Assembly: GCA_023653785.1 (NCBI GenBank)
Contig: JAMKCH010035091.1
Span: 1-64,000, forward strand
From: Ophioderma brevispina
Lineage: Eukaryota > Echinodermata > Ophiuroidea > Amphilepidida > Ophiodermatidae
Reading direction: 5' to 3'
Length of the DNA stretch: 64,000 nt
Each line of letters begins with the position of its first letter. Positions within the stretch are counted from its first letter, which is position 1. Below the pieces are notes generated by a model. It was not told the origin of the DNA. It saw nothing but the letters and a program-made list of their open reading frames with translations, and ran no database searches. The position numbers and the translations under genes are program-made. Shown here piece by piece: positions 1 to 9,660 of this stretch.

Positions 1-263
1 TGCAAAAAACCACCTAGCCTGATCGTGCGGACCGGTAAACTTTTGAACAAACGAACATGCTGGACAATGTCGTGGTTCTAGGGATCATTGTTATAAGGAG
101 GGGTGCCTGGCGAAATCAACGGGAAAGTGCATTTTTCCGTTGCTGTATAGTTTTAGGTTTGTAATGGCTTGGGCGGTAAACATGTAAGCGTATTCTCCAC
201 CAGTGAGAAAGCTGATTTCAAGATGGCCGTCGACTCCAGCTTTTATTACTCTATCTCTATATG
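1..263. other. No recognisable feature
   Basis: I see no exon with a convincing splice frame, no RNA gene and no repeat boundary. The window opens in the middle of non-coding sequence. Confidence 0.5.
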
Positions 264-432
264 GGTTCACCATGATCAACCATGGAAAACTGTTGCTTCG
301 AGCATGGCCATGCTTTGACCATGGTCAACCATAAATTTGAGAAATGGGCACCACAGTCTTAGTTCAAAACCTATGGTTGACCATGGTTGAAAACATATGG
401 CCCTATTGGTGACCATACATAGCATGGTCAAA
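264..432. repeat. Cluster of CCATGGTCAACCAT-type direct and inverted motifs
   Basis: Variants of CCATGGTCAACCATG recur about seven times on both strands within 170 bp, for example CATGATCAACCATGG, GACCATGGTCAACCATA and TATGGTTGACCATGG. Spacing is irregular (roughly 15-40 bp), so this is not a simple minisatellite. It could be a decayed satellite or the inside of a short transposable element. No coding frame is implied. The repetition is directly visible; the origin is inferred. Confidence 0.6.
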
Positions 433-1025
433 ACTCAAAACATGTCAAAATAAGCCTGGTCAAATATGGTAAAAATGACCTTGGTAAAGGTCGCATGGTG
501 ACATTTGCCGGAAAGCCAATGATTCTTATTATAGATTTTAAAAGTAGTGATAAAAAACTTTGGCATGAAACTTGACGATGCCCCCTGTATGTGACACAAT
601 ATCAGGGCATGTCCAGAAATCTCTAGATTGGGAGGCAATCATAGGTAAGCTGTATTGGTTGGTCAGCCACAAACTAGGCAATTTTACAACTTTTTTGCCC
701 AAAGAGGGAATTGAGCCCCAAACCTAGTACAGTGCATGCCATATGTGTGTTAGTATGGGTGTTTATTATTTTGTTATCTAAAAAAAAAGTCAACAATTCG
801 CCTAACCTTTTTCCTTGCAGTACCTATTCAATCAAACTCTCTGTCAAATTGTAGCATATCACATACCATCTGTTTGGCCCCTGTGTCTATCTGGGTGAGA
901 AACAATTTCCATGATTAGATTTGCTTATAAGAGCCGATGAAGTAGTATTTTGACCTGTTGCAGAAGCAGAGAAGCAGTGTTGAAGCAATAAGAGATAAAA
1001 CGCCTGTTTAGTAAAAAGTTAAACG
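433..1025. other. No gene recognised; isolated B-box-like word
   Basis: AT-rich sequence without a supported exon. On the minus strand at 706-719 there is a word like a pol III B box (GGGGCTCAATTCCC), but no convincing A box at the right distance, so I do not call a tRNA or SINE. Confidence 0.4.
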
Positions 1026-1440
1026 AAAGTTTTAAATTAGTTTTGGCCCGTTATAATGAGGGTGGCCGGATTCACCTCACACTCAAGAAAACTGCTGTGT
1101 GAAGATTATTGGAGCAAAAAATATGACCGGATGCCCTCCTGATGTCAATCCACCGTTTTCGGCGGTTGGCTCGCCTTTGGGCAACGTGGCCCAAACATGC
1201 AGGCAGCATGTGCTGGATGGTCCGCCATAGCTTCCAAAGTGATTGCCCTTTAGGTAGATCTTTCTTTTTCATTCTACCAGGGTAACACCCTCCTCATCAG
1301 ATTCTTAGAAACCCAATGGGGGTGTCGGTTTAACCGACGACGACTCGCTCCTGGGTCAAGTAGTACTGGTTACCAGGATACCAGTAGCCGGCCCTCAAAG
1401 GGGAAAAACCTGACCTGCCCTCTGTTTTGGATACGGCTAT
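1026..1440 (-). mobile_element. Decayed repeat sharing a conserved 24-bp block with 54.9 kb
   Basis: The block at 1060-1083, starting GGGTGGCCGGATTCACC, is identical to 54902-54925. Similarity extends about 35 bp to its left, from TTTTAAAT onward. On the minus strand a short open frame (1272 to 1072) runs into this block, and nearby minus-strand text includes CAGGAGGGCATCCGGTCATA, like the 3' tails of RTE-type non-LTR elements. The boundary at the right (about 1440) is uncertain. The shared block is observed; assignment to a retrotransposon 3' end is inference. It may instead belong to the TIR element at 54567-55355. Confidence 0.5.
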
Positions 1441-2237
1441 CTTTGATAGCGAAATGGGACATTTGGACAAATGGCGATTTTCTCTGTGTTAACTTTCGGC
1501 GATAATCTTTATTTTTGGTCCAGTTAGTCGAAATCCATCATATCAGCAACAGGTAAAAAATTGAAATGCATCTATAGAGGCATATCGAACATCTAGGGTC
1601 GGTATTTGTAGTTTTTAATTTTTTGTTAAAAATCGGGATTTATGTCCAACTTTGAACAATCTTGGAGTTGCTCCAATGACGCACACAGATTTTGCTTTTT
1701 CTGGGCAAGTAATACGAACATATGCACAATTTGAAAACGGGAAATACCAACTCGAATATGAATTTTGAAATACAAAATGAATAAGGCATATTTTTATACC
1801 ATTCTATATTTTTTAGGGAACCAAAACAAATAAGTGGAAAAATCACCCTTTTCCTGATTCTCTAAAAATACATTCATAGTTTGGGAAAAAAGATTCTCAT
1901 ATTGGATTCTGAGTCATTTCCTTGTCACTCAAATATGTATACTTTATCTATGTTGAACAATAATTAAGAAGGTCGGCACAAAAAAAAACATTCCTTGAAT
2001 TCCTTGCCTTAACACCCACCTAAGATGAATTGTTGCTTCAATGGGTCTAGGACCTCTGGAGAGATGCGATAATGGGAGGATAAGGGCCGCACATACGCCT
2101 TACCACTTTCCAATGTCAGGCCCTCAAGATCAATCAGAGCCATCCTGATGGATGATTATGATTCATGGTTTATTAACACATATTGCCCATCCGCAGCATA
2201 AGGATGAATAATTACAATATTCACAAATATTCTATTT
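1441..2237. other. No feature recognised
   Basis: AT-rich, no exon or RNA gene that I can support. Short open frames here have no family resemblance and no splice-site support. Confidence 0.45.
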
Positions 2238-2262
2238 AAAAAAAAAAAAAAAAAAAAAAAAA
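2238..2262. repeat. Poly(A) tract, 25 A
   Basis: An uninterrupted run of 25 A. It could be the tail of an old retroposon on the plus strand, but no target duplication or upstream element could be recognised, so it is listed only as a homopolymer. Confidence 0.9.
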
Positions 2263-2916
2263 TAATCAATTAAACAATTATTATGGTGAATTTAAACAAT
2301 AATTACACATTAAAAACACACCAAAAACTACAATATGCACAATTGCGGTAGATCAAGTCAAAATGATTCAAAAAACAGATGTTGTTTTAAAAGGAGTAAT
2401 TAAAAGTATCGTTCCTAACTTTTACCATATAGGGTGGTACTGCACTTATTTGTGATCTTTTGTACATGTGATTTAGGAACGGTGAGTTATTAGAATTAGA
2501 GTAATTTTTGGGATCTGAATTCGGCAGCCCATGTTGAAAATTGATCAGATCTGTCCCTATTTTTTGGCAAATCTTCAAGGCCAAATTGATCACGGCGTCC
2601 GCCGTTTCAGTAATTCCTGAATATTGCGGTCTCAAGGGGTCTTGATAGGAAGGTATCATTTGAAAACCTATGCAATCTTACATGCCCTCTTTTGTATGCG
2701 TTCCAATTCCAATATAATGTGCTTTCAGTCACCCAGGATGCCAGACAGAACGGCATATTCGAGTGAGTAGGGCCGAAACAAAACCAATATAAATCCTAAC
2801 ACATGGCAGCACACAGAATTATTAGTGGCAGAAATTGCATTACAACCTTCTTGCATCCACAGGACAATATGGGGAACACTCTGTGTACTTTCTTTAAAGG
2901 GGGATGGCCCCCGAAT
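2263..2916. other. No feature recognised
   Basis: A minus-strand frame of about 90 codons (2659 to 2387) shows no recognisable domain, signal peptide or splice context. I regard it as chance. Confidence 0.4.
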
Positions 2917-2966
2917 TTAAGTATATGAATTCTTCATCTTGATAGATATGGCCTTCACCACAAAAC
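2917..2966 (+). mobile_element. Family E terminus (solo end)
   Basis: Starting at TTAA, about 50 bp match the left end of the family E element at 53157 (TTAAGT, then TTCATCTTGATAGA, then GGC/TTTCACC). The resemblance stops near 2966, so this is a solo end or a related family with a different interior. Right boundary not found. Confidence 0.45.
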
Positions 2967-2976
2967 CCATCTTAAC

Positions 2977-3000
2977 GTTTCGCGAGATTATGCGCGAAAC
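2977..3000. other. Perfect 8-bp-arm inverted repeat
   Basis: GTTTCGCG is followed after 8 bp by CGCGAAAC. The arms are rich in CpG, unusual for the surrounding AT-rich DNA, and would form a small hairpin. It may mark the centre of an undefined inverted-repeat element that begins at the family E-like end at 2917. Confidence 0.55.
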
Positions 3001-3777
3001 CGTTTTGAAGTGAAAGCGAAAAACATGATTTTGTAAGCATCATAGACGTACTGTGCTAAAATATTAATATGGTCGACCAAAATGGGCACATTTTCGCTCA
3101 TAACTTCCAAACAAACAGGCTCTGGCCTAAGATTTCACAGGGTAAATGAGAAAAATAGCAGCGTTATTCTGAGTACCAAAATTTCGACCATTTCCGGTAA
3201 AATCTGGGGTTTAGGGGACGAGGGCTATAGCGATCGGGCCATGCCCCTTCGTTAGTTTTGTTATTTTCAATTTGAATTTCGGGACTTATCATCACCAGTC
3301 ACAAATATTGTTTTGGTAGGCTACACGTAGGTCCTATCTATTAAAGCTTTGGGTTTGTATAGGTACAGGGTATTTGTACTTTTCTCTTTTATTGCAACTA
3401 CTAGAGTGTACTAGAATCACACTTATTATTTGATGGTTTCCGTGTTTAATGTACAGGTGGATATCATGGGAAATTCATATGACCTTGTGGTGAAAATTTG
3501 TGAAAGAGAGAGATCCCAGCTATCTTGTCAATGATTTCTCTTTTGATCTAACTAAACAGATAGGAAAGGCTAGGAAAACTCCCAAAGTAACAAAAGGTGA
3601 TTATCCCATCCAGAATAGATAAAATTGAGTTGATTTACGATTCAATAAGATCATTTATGCCTTAGTCACGCGTCCGTGATCAATCGGTCAAAGTTTGAGG
3701 CCCTCAGGCTGTTGTTGCCCATTTTTTTAACTAAAGGTATTGAAAGCATTTTCAATTAGAATCTTGGTGCCCTTGGT
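3001..3777. other. No gene recognised
   Basis: No supported exon or RNA gene. The sequence is AT-rich with a few GC-rich words and no terminal repeats that I could pair. Confidence 0.4.
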
Positions 3778-4041
3778 TGGTATTCTGGAAAGGGAGACAA
3801 TTTCGTCCGGGTTAAACCAGGGTCGTTACTCTACAAGAGGGGACCTTTTTTCTTACAATACTCTAAAGTGTGCGAAACGGGTGAAGAAACATCCTCATGG
3901 TGGGGCTGTTACAGCCAATCCATGAGGAAATTTTCTCACTGTACATTGTAACTTTCCAGTATTTTGAAAGGAAAAGTGCACTCTTGTATGAATAACCCTG
4001 GTTAAACCCAGGTATAAAGTTAGTCTCCCTTTCGAATACCA
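3778..4041. mobile_element. Fold-back element H, copy 1
   Basis: The left arm (3778-3848) and right arm (3967-4041) are inverted copies. Each arm holds GGTATTC, GAAAGGGAGAC, GGTTAAACCAGGG and, near its inner end, TACAAGAG. The interior is about 120 bp and non-coding. A second copy with the same arm words is at 60446-60723. Long arms with a short unrelated middle are typical of fold-back or MITE-type non-autonomous elements. No clear target duplication was identified, so the superfamily is open. Confidence 0.7.
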
Positions 4042-5764
4042 GCCAGACTTCGTGTTGGGGAGAGATGTCAAAAGTTAACATCATGGGGGGGGGGAGGGGG
4101 CACTGATTTGTTTGTACCAAACTATGGGCTTAATTGAACACTGAAATGTTGTGAAAGTTGGGGTCTATTAGAACTGGTTTTGGACAATTTATGGTGTTGA
4201 AAATGAAATTTCCCCCAATGTTTTGCAAATCGAGGGTCTGAAGAAATGGGGATCTTGAACAGGGGGTCTAAGAAACTAAAGAAGAAAGAAGAGCACAAAC
4301 TGGGCCGGTGAGGGCTCTTGAATACACATACTCTACCACCGGCCACCATTTAAGGTCAATGCCCCAATTGCATTTGTTTGGGGCCTATCTACTGGAAATA
4401 AGTTGGATTTTTTGCATTAATTGCTTAAGAAACTTGAGTTGTCACAATTCATTATATGTGTGTGTGTGTGGGGGAGGGGGCGTCATTTGATCGCGGAATT
4501 TGGAAGTCCATTTGTGACCAAAATGAAAGTCAAAGTTTCACATTATTCAGGTCAAAGTTCATTTGAGTCAGCAGAAGAAACTGCAAAGTGAAATTAGTTT
4601 GAGATGAGGAGTGGGGTGGGGTTTTGTATAGGGGTGTTAGTGGGAGGCTCGTTCTCCCAGTGTCTCATTTGGGCCTAGGTACAAGGATATGGGTCTTCAA
4701 TTTTTCCCAGCTCATTTTACTCGCTGGTTGGACACAAATTTTTTTCACTTAATATCTTGAAAAATAGAAGGGGGCTTTCGGACACTATGTCATGTTTAAA
4801 CCTACACATTTACCACCTTACCCCACTTTCCCCTTCCCTCTTTCCTCCCCCTTCCCTATTCCGGTTAGCTATGTGGTTTGAGAATCCACCCTGTTGGGGG
4901 GGGGCCTAATCATAGAGGTGGGTTTTTTATTTTAACACTTTTCAGGATGCTGAGTGATCCAAACAAACAGGAACAAAAGGATCATTGAAATGGAGGTATC
5001 CTCTAAGCTTTGCTTTTCCAAATAGTGTGCTCCTGCAGTTTCTCAATTTTTCCATTGTATCCGTGGCCTGAAAAGCAGTAGGGGGATTTTGAAATAGCAC
5101 TCATGTTCCCGTATGTGGAATGTATGGGTGTGTTTCAGTTTGGTTAGTTTCCATATATGGGACAGGTGTTCCAGTTTGGTTATGTTTGGTTAGGTCATAT
5201 GAGGTCATGTTCCAGACTGCCATCTTGCAAGGGAGATGTGGCAAGGCACTTGCTGCTGTATTATTTTTTCTTGTTTTGAGTGTATTTTGGGGAGACAAAA
5301 CACCTGGCCTACTGATAAGTAGTTGAAAATACCAACCAAAATGAGGTTGATATTAGACTATGATGATTTGATTTATAGAGGGCCTCCTCTCTTTCATTTT
5401 TCAAGCTCTACAATACTTTATTCCAACACTGTCCTTTTTAAAGCCGGTTTTTTTCACTGGTTCCATGAGTTGCCCTGGGAGCTGACTCTGTAACCGATGT
5501 GATGCATGACCATCAATTGCAAGAGGAGAGACAAGTTTCCAAGTGCAATGTTTGGTTTAGGAAGTTGAGTTGCCAGGTACAGCTCACTGGAATAATGCAT
5601 GCCAATTCCAAATGCATGCAAAGAAAATCCAAAGTTGTTGTGCCATATTCAACCTAGTCAGTGCCTAGTCTGTGCCATGGTTGCTTAGAAGCAAGTCATT
5701 TTAGGTGGTGCTTATTATAGAGATGAAGTGAAAGGCCATAGTGACCATTTTCCTGCTTAATCGT
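4042..5764. other. G-run and GT-rich non-coding stretch
   Basis: Contains many G runs (around 4084, 4472, 4894), a short GT repeat at 4457-4470 and T-rich stretches. No exon, RNA gene or paired terminal repeat supported. Open frames at 5101-5326 overlap on both strands and look like chance. Confidence 0.45.
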
Positions 5765-6010
5765 GTCCAAACAACAGTGGTTCTCAAATATGATCCAGCC
5801 GGGTGGGTACAATGTCTGGTGCTTCAATGAATTCCGCAAAGGTCCTTGTCGGTGCATTGTTACCCAACATTAGGCAGAAGTTCCATTGCCTGTGGTGCTA
5901 TTCCACAAACACAGGTAGTTAGTTGTCCTGATCGATCTCTTCCAGGTAGCCCCACTTCTGCAATGAAACCCTAAGATCGGCCCAATTCTGGTTCTCAATC
6001 TGTTGAGATA
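5765..6010 (-). pseudogene. Decayed non-LTR retrotransposon RT C-terminal region, copy R1
   Basis: Translated from the minus strand, pieces read CVCGIAPQAMEL and, after frame changes, residues leading to a final TTVVWT-like end. This resembles the C-terminal cysteine-rich tail of non-LTR reverse transcriptases (C-x-C-G...Q-x-M-E-H...CP type). Two further diverged copies at 22510-22870 and 57655-57915 align with it base by base, for example ATGATC-AGCC and GGGTACAA-TCTGG. Frameshifts and stops are present in every copy, so none codes for protein. The clade (CR1, jockey or RTE-like) cannot be decided from the tail. Confidence 0.6.
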
Positions 6011-6869
6011 TCGTTAGTAGAACCATGAGGAGTCAGGTTCCAGTGGAAGATGCTCAATAATGTGTCAAAATTATCCTACCATATTCTACCTCATATCAAT
6101 TTGTGCCACACCCTATATTATTAAATGCTTAAAATTATCCAATTTTGAACATTTTCTGAACAAATTCTAAATTAATCATAAAGATCGGTGCATATTTACT
6201 TACTAATAGGAAAGTTAATTATGAATGTTCTGAATTGTGTATGTCACTCATTTTGTTTGGTAATTTTATGGTAAAAAAAACCAGCTCAATGTGGATGAGA
6301 GAAAATTGAGAGAAATAACTACACATCCAAAATGGATTATACTTAAAGTATGTGATGAATGTAGAGTGAATTTTGAGTTTTTAATTTCTTTTACCAAATT
6401 CAATAGCCTGCTACTGTATAAAACTGAAAGAGGAGAAACTCTCTAAAATTTTAAAAACTTTTCAACTTGCTGGTAAGTTCGTTTCACATTTTCTTGATTT
6501 AGCAGGGTGCTAATTATTGCAGGGCTGTTATGATACACTGGTGTATCCCATAATTTAGTAACATACAGATAAGAGGCGTAACAGGGGTAACTTGTCCGAG
6601 AGGGCAACTTCCCGGTTTTGAGGTAGATTTTCCCGATTGGACGTGGTTTTGAGGCAGATTTTCCAGGTTGGAGGTGAAAATTTCCAGGTGAGTAGGCAAA
6701 AAGGGTTGATTTAGCATGATTTTCAAGCTTTTTGTTCTCGGTCAAAGCTTTCTGGGGTGCCAACCTGCCCCCTTCCCCCGCCTGTTACGCTACTGCTAAC
6801 ATATGTACTCAGAGCTGTAACTAGCACAGTTCAAGGGCAGCAAAATCTGACTCATCTTGCAAATTTTTA
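6011..6869. other. Non-coding; short internal repeat at 6610-6680
   Basis: Between 6610 and 6680 the text GGTTTTGAGG-AGATTTTCC occurs twice about 40 bp apart. At about 6755-6790 a C-rich stretch ends in CTGTTACGCTACTGC, a word type seen beside G or C runs elsewhere in the window. No gene supported. Confidence 0.45.
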
Positions 6870-7107
6870 GACAAGATGTCCAGCCTGTGATCATTCTTCA
6901 GGACTGGCTTGAATACCATCAGTCTGAGATGAACTTGAGGTTCGATGCAAGACAGGCCCTTAGTCTTATGATGCCTCTGTTGTCGCACGCCAAATTTCTG
7001 ACAACATTTCAATTTCCGTACAAGTTTACTCACCAGATAGTGTTCCGGTTGAGGGGCATTAAGGAAAACCCAGAACTACTGTACAAGTTTCACATGATTA
7101 GGAAAAT
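6870..7107 (+). CDS. Candidate internal exon, BACK-domain-like (Kelch-type) fragment
   Basis: An open frame follows an acceptor-like TTTTTAG (ending near 6870) and ends at a donor match AAAAT|GTGAGT (GT at 7108). The encoded segment of about 79 residues contains LQDWLEYHQSEMNLRF, then MPLLSHAKFLTTF, and ends NPELLYKFHMI. The order W, about 21 residues, PLLS, about 33-38 residues, then a YH-like end matches the layout of BACK domains, which sit between BTB and Kelch repeats in Cul3 adaptor proteins. No BTB or Kelch exon was recognised nearby, so this is either one exon of a long-intron gene or a retained fragment. The splice sites and frame are observed; the domain call is a by-eye resemblance. 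Confidence 0.35.
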
Positions 7108-7250
7108 GTGAGTTGATGTGTAGTCTGTTACTTATTCAGTGTAGCATATGAAGCTATATGAACCAGTGTTTTCAAAACTTTGCACAAGGCCAGGGAAAGC
7201 ATGGATAATTCCAACACGCAATAGTAATGTTGTCAGTAGTCTAATGTACA

Positions 7251-7525
7251 ATTAGTCGATAAACATTGTTTATGTTATCGAGTGAAAAACAATGTTTATC
7301 AAGTAAAAAATATTGGTTTTTGTGATCAACTATGTTTATTGAGTGAAAAAAAATGTTATCGAGTGAAAACATTGTTTTTTCGAGATGAACAGTGTTTTTT
7401 GAGTGAAAACTATTGTTTATTGAGCAAAAAACATTGTTTTTCGTAGTAAATTATGTTTATTAAGTTAGAAACAAGGTTTATCAAGTGAAAAACAATGTTT
7501 TTCGAGTGATAAACATTGTTGCAGC
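7251..7525. repeat. 21-bp minisatellite (TTTATCGAGTGAAAAACATTG)
   Basis: About 12-13 imperfect units of 19-22 bp. Each has ATTG or AATG, a T-run, then CGAGTGAAAAA or CAAGTAAAAA. Units vary mainly in A and T run lengths. No coding frame is maintained. It lies between the exon candidate at 6.87-7.11 kb and the family A element starting at 7851. Confidence 0.85.
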
Positions 7526-7850
7526 CTAACGTTTATGTCCAGTATAACCATCTAGGAGGATACTCTGCATAACAAAAATATCCAGATCCTGGTAAGGTGT
7601 AGCTGAGTCCATTATTTGAAAGTCTTTTGGCCAATGATATATTATGAGCTCATAAATCATACTGCAAACCCTTTATTTCTATTCTATTACATGAAATAGC
7701 TTGATTTAATAACAAAATGCATTTGTTACCCATTATTGCAGAATAATGGGCAGTAAACTGACCAATCAGAATGCTGCTTGCCATTTTCAATAATGGGCAG
7801 TAGAGGTAATAGAATGTTCCTATAGACCCTACTCAATATGATGATCAATG
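7526..7850. other. No feature recognised
   Basis: An AATGGGCAGTA-type word occurs twice (around 7745 and 7792) about 50 bp apart. No gene or RNA supported. Confidence 0.4.
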
Positions 7851-8217
7851 TTAAAGGCCGACTCAGAGATTTCCCGATGAGGGCGCACTCAATTTTCAAA
7901 CAAATCGTGCTTTTTGCATGTACATAATGATTGTCCATATAATAATCACTGTGTGAAATAACTAAGCTCAAATCGAAGTCCTTCATATAGAAAATCACAA
8001 CCTTGTTATAAAATTCCGGATCCGGAAATTTTGTTATACACGGTATCCTATGGCACTGTTATACTATGCATAAATGTTTACTGCATGAAAACGAAACATC
8101 CGATTCATCTCTAACTTTGGAATTAAGCATTTTAGGTTACTATCTTTATTTCTAGTTGTCTATTTTTAATTTCTACACAAAAATATTATATTTCGAAATC
8201 TCTGAGTCCATATTGAA
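7851..8217 (+). mobile_element. TTAA MITE family A, copy 1
   Basis: Begins TTAAAGGCCGACTCAGAGAT and ends with an inverted copy (AAATCTCTGAGTC), the last bases being decayed. The middle has the perfect 14-bp palindrome TTCCGGATCCGGAA. The body aligns over its length with copies at 24475-24839 (opposite strand) and 38977-39343, and with a half copy at 18020-18177. About 365 bp, no coding capacity. TTAA at the edges is the target-site type of piggyBac-like transposases, which is the likely but unproven source of mobility. Confidence 0.8.
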
Positions 8218-8329
8218 TAGATCTAAACTCCACACATGGACAAAGTTGAAAAAATGGGTAAAAATGAGGGAGCTTTTAGGGCTGTTCTTTAGGGACTCCC
8301 TTTATGTGCTAAAAGCTTAAACTCTACTA

Positions 8330-8686
8330 CAGAAGAGGTTCTTCAACTTCTCTTTGTTGGGCAACAGGTGCACAGTGGACACACTACACACATTCCATGA
8401 TAACAATACAGGCACCTGTAGATGAACGCTGCAACTGTCAGAATCAAACAGGTGGTTTATTATACTCCTGGAATTTTTGTTGGGGACAGGTGGACAGGGG
8501 ACACTGTATACATATTCCATGATAACAATACAAGCACCTGTAGATGACGCATGCAACTGTCAGAATCAAACAGGTGGTTTATATTATACTCCTGGAAGTT
8601 TTGTTGGGGACAGGTGGGACAGGGGACACTGTATACATATTCAAGGATTAACAATTACAAGACATATAGTGAATGCTTGTAAGCAA
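8330..8686. repeat. 120-bp satellite, first block
   Basis: About three units of roughly 120 bp. Each contains GATAACAATACA, CACCTGTAGATGAA, GAATCAAACAGGTGGTTTAT, CTCCTGGAATTTTTGTTGGG and GGACAGGGGACACTGTATA. The same unit resumes at 9241 after a unique insert. Short frames through the units are a by-product of repetition. Confidence 0.85.
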
Positions 8687-9240
8687 GCGGGTTCTATATA
8701 GATCGAGAGGTTAAAGCGTTACGTCTCATCTTTAGAAATTCATCGTCTCGCATGTTTTGCCGCCCACAACGAAAACCTAGAGTGCCAACAATAGAAGCAA
8801 TGGCTGCCTCCGCTTCTTCCATATGCTGTGGGTGCCGCTTTGCATATGATACACTAATCGGTAGTGAAGTGATACAAATGATGATTGTGTTTGTTGAGTG
8901 GCAAGGTGTAATAATAGGGCACCTGGATCATTGTGCTCCGTTACTCTTTTTCCCAGAATGCACATGCGGCGCTTAGGTGAAAGATGTATCATTGAGGCGG
9001 GTTTATTTAAATCAAGACAACTTGACGTGTCATTCATTAGTTGTGTGCCAGGTTAGGCCACAAAATTTAACCACACCGAATAGCACCCAACTCCAACAAC
9101 CTGATTATTTTGCCGGATTGGTTGTATCGAATGACATTATGCGTGATACAAGCACCCAAAACTAATAATATTCCGTTGCAATATTTAAATAGTCAGCGCC
9201 CAGCACGGACGACTGGGTTTTGAATGGGCTTCACCCCCTT
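8687..9240. mobile_element. Unique insertion interrupting the 120-bp satellite
   Basis: The satellite stops after ATGCTTGTAAG and resumes with GGCTGTAAGTAGTG, so TGTAAG lies on both sides and may be a target duplication. The insert (about 550 bp) begins CAAGCGGGTT and its end read inverted begins CAAGGGGGT, a weak terminal match. It contains non-repetitive sequence (for example GTGCCGCTTTGCATATG) without a convincing protein. The interruption is observed; calling it an element is inference. Confidence 0.45.
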
Positions 9241-9660
9241 GGCTGTAAGTAGTGAATCAAACAGGGGTGGTTGTTGATGTTTACTCCTGGAATTTGGTTG
9301 GGGACAGAGGGACAGGAGAACTGTATGATAACAATACAAGCTCCTATAGGTGAATGCTGTAAGTAGTGGAATCAAACAGGTGGTTTTTGACTGTGGATTT
9401 TTTGTTGGTGGACAGGGGATACTCTACACACATTACAGGATAACAATACAGGCCCTGTAGGTGAATGCTGCAACTGCTGAGAATAACAAAACAGGTGGTT
9501 TATTGTACTCCTGGAATTTTTGTTGGGGTGGGACAGGGGCCACTCACAACATTCCGGATAACAATACATGCACCTGTAGGTGATATGTAAGTGTTAGAAT
9601 CAAAACAGGTGTTTATTGTATTGCTGGAATTTATGTAGAGGACAGGTAGTAGAACAATCT
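9241..9660. repeat. 120-bp satellite, second block
   Basis: About three and a half further units of the satellite seen at 8330-8686, with the same landmarks (GAATCAAACAGG, GGACAGG, GATAACAATACA). Units here are more decayed and shortened. Ends near 9660. Confidence 0.8.

Noticed and set aside
2238..2262. Processed pseudogene with A25 tail
   Set aside because: No upstream coding remnant and no flanking target duplication could be found.
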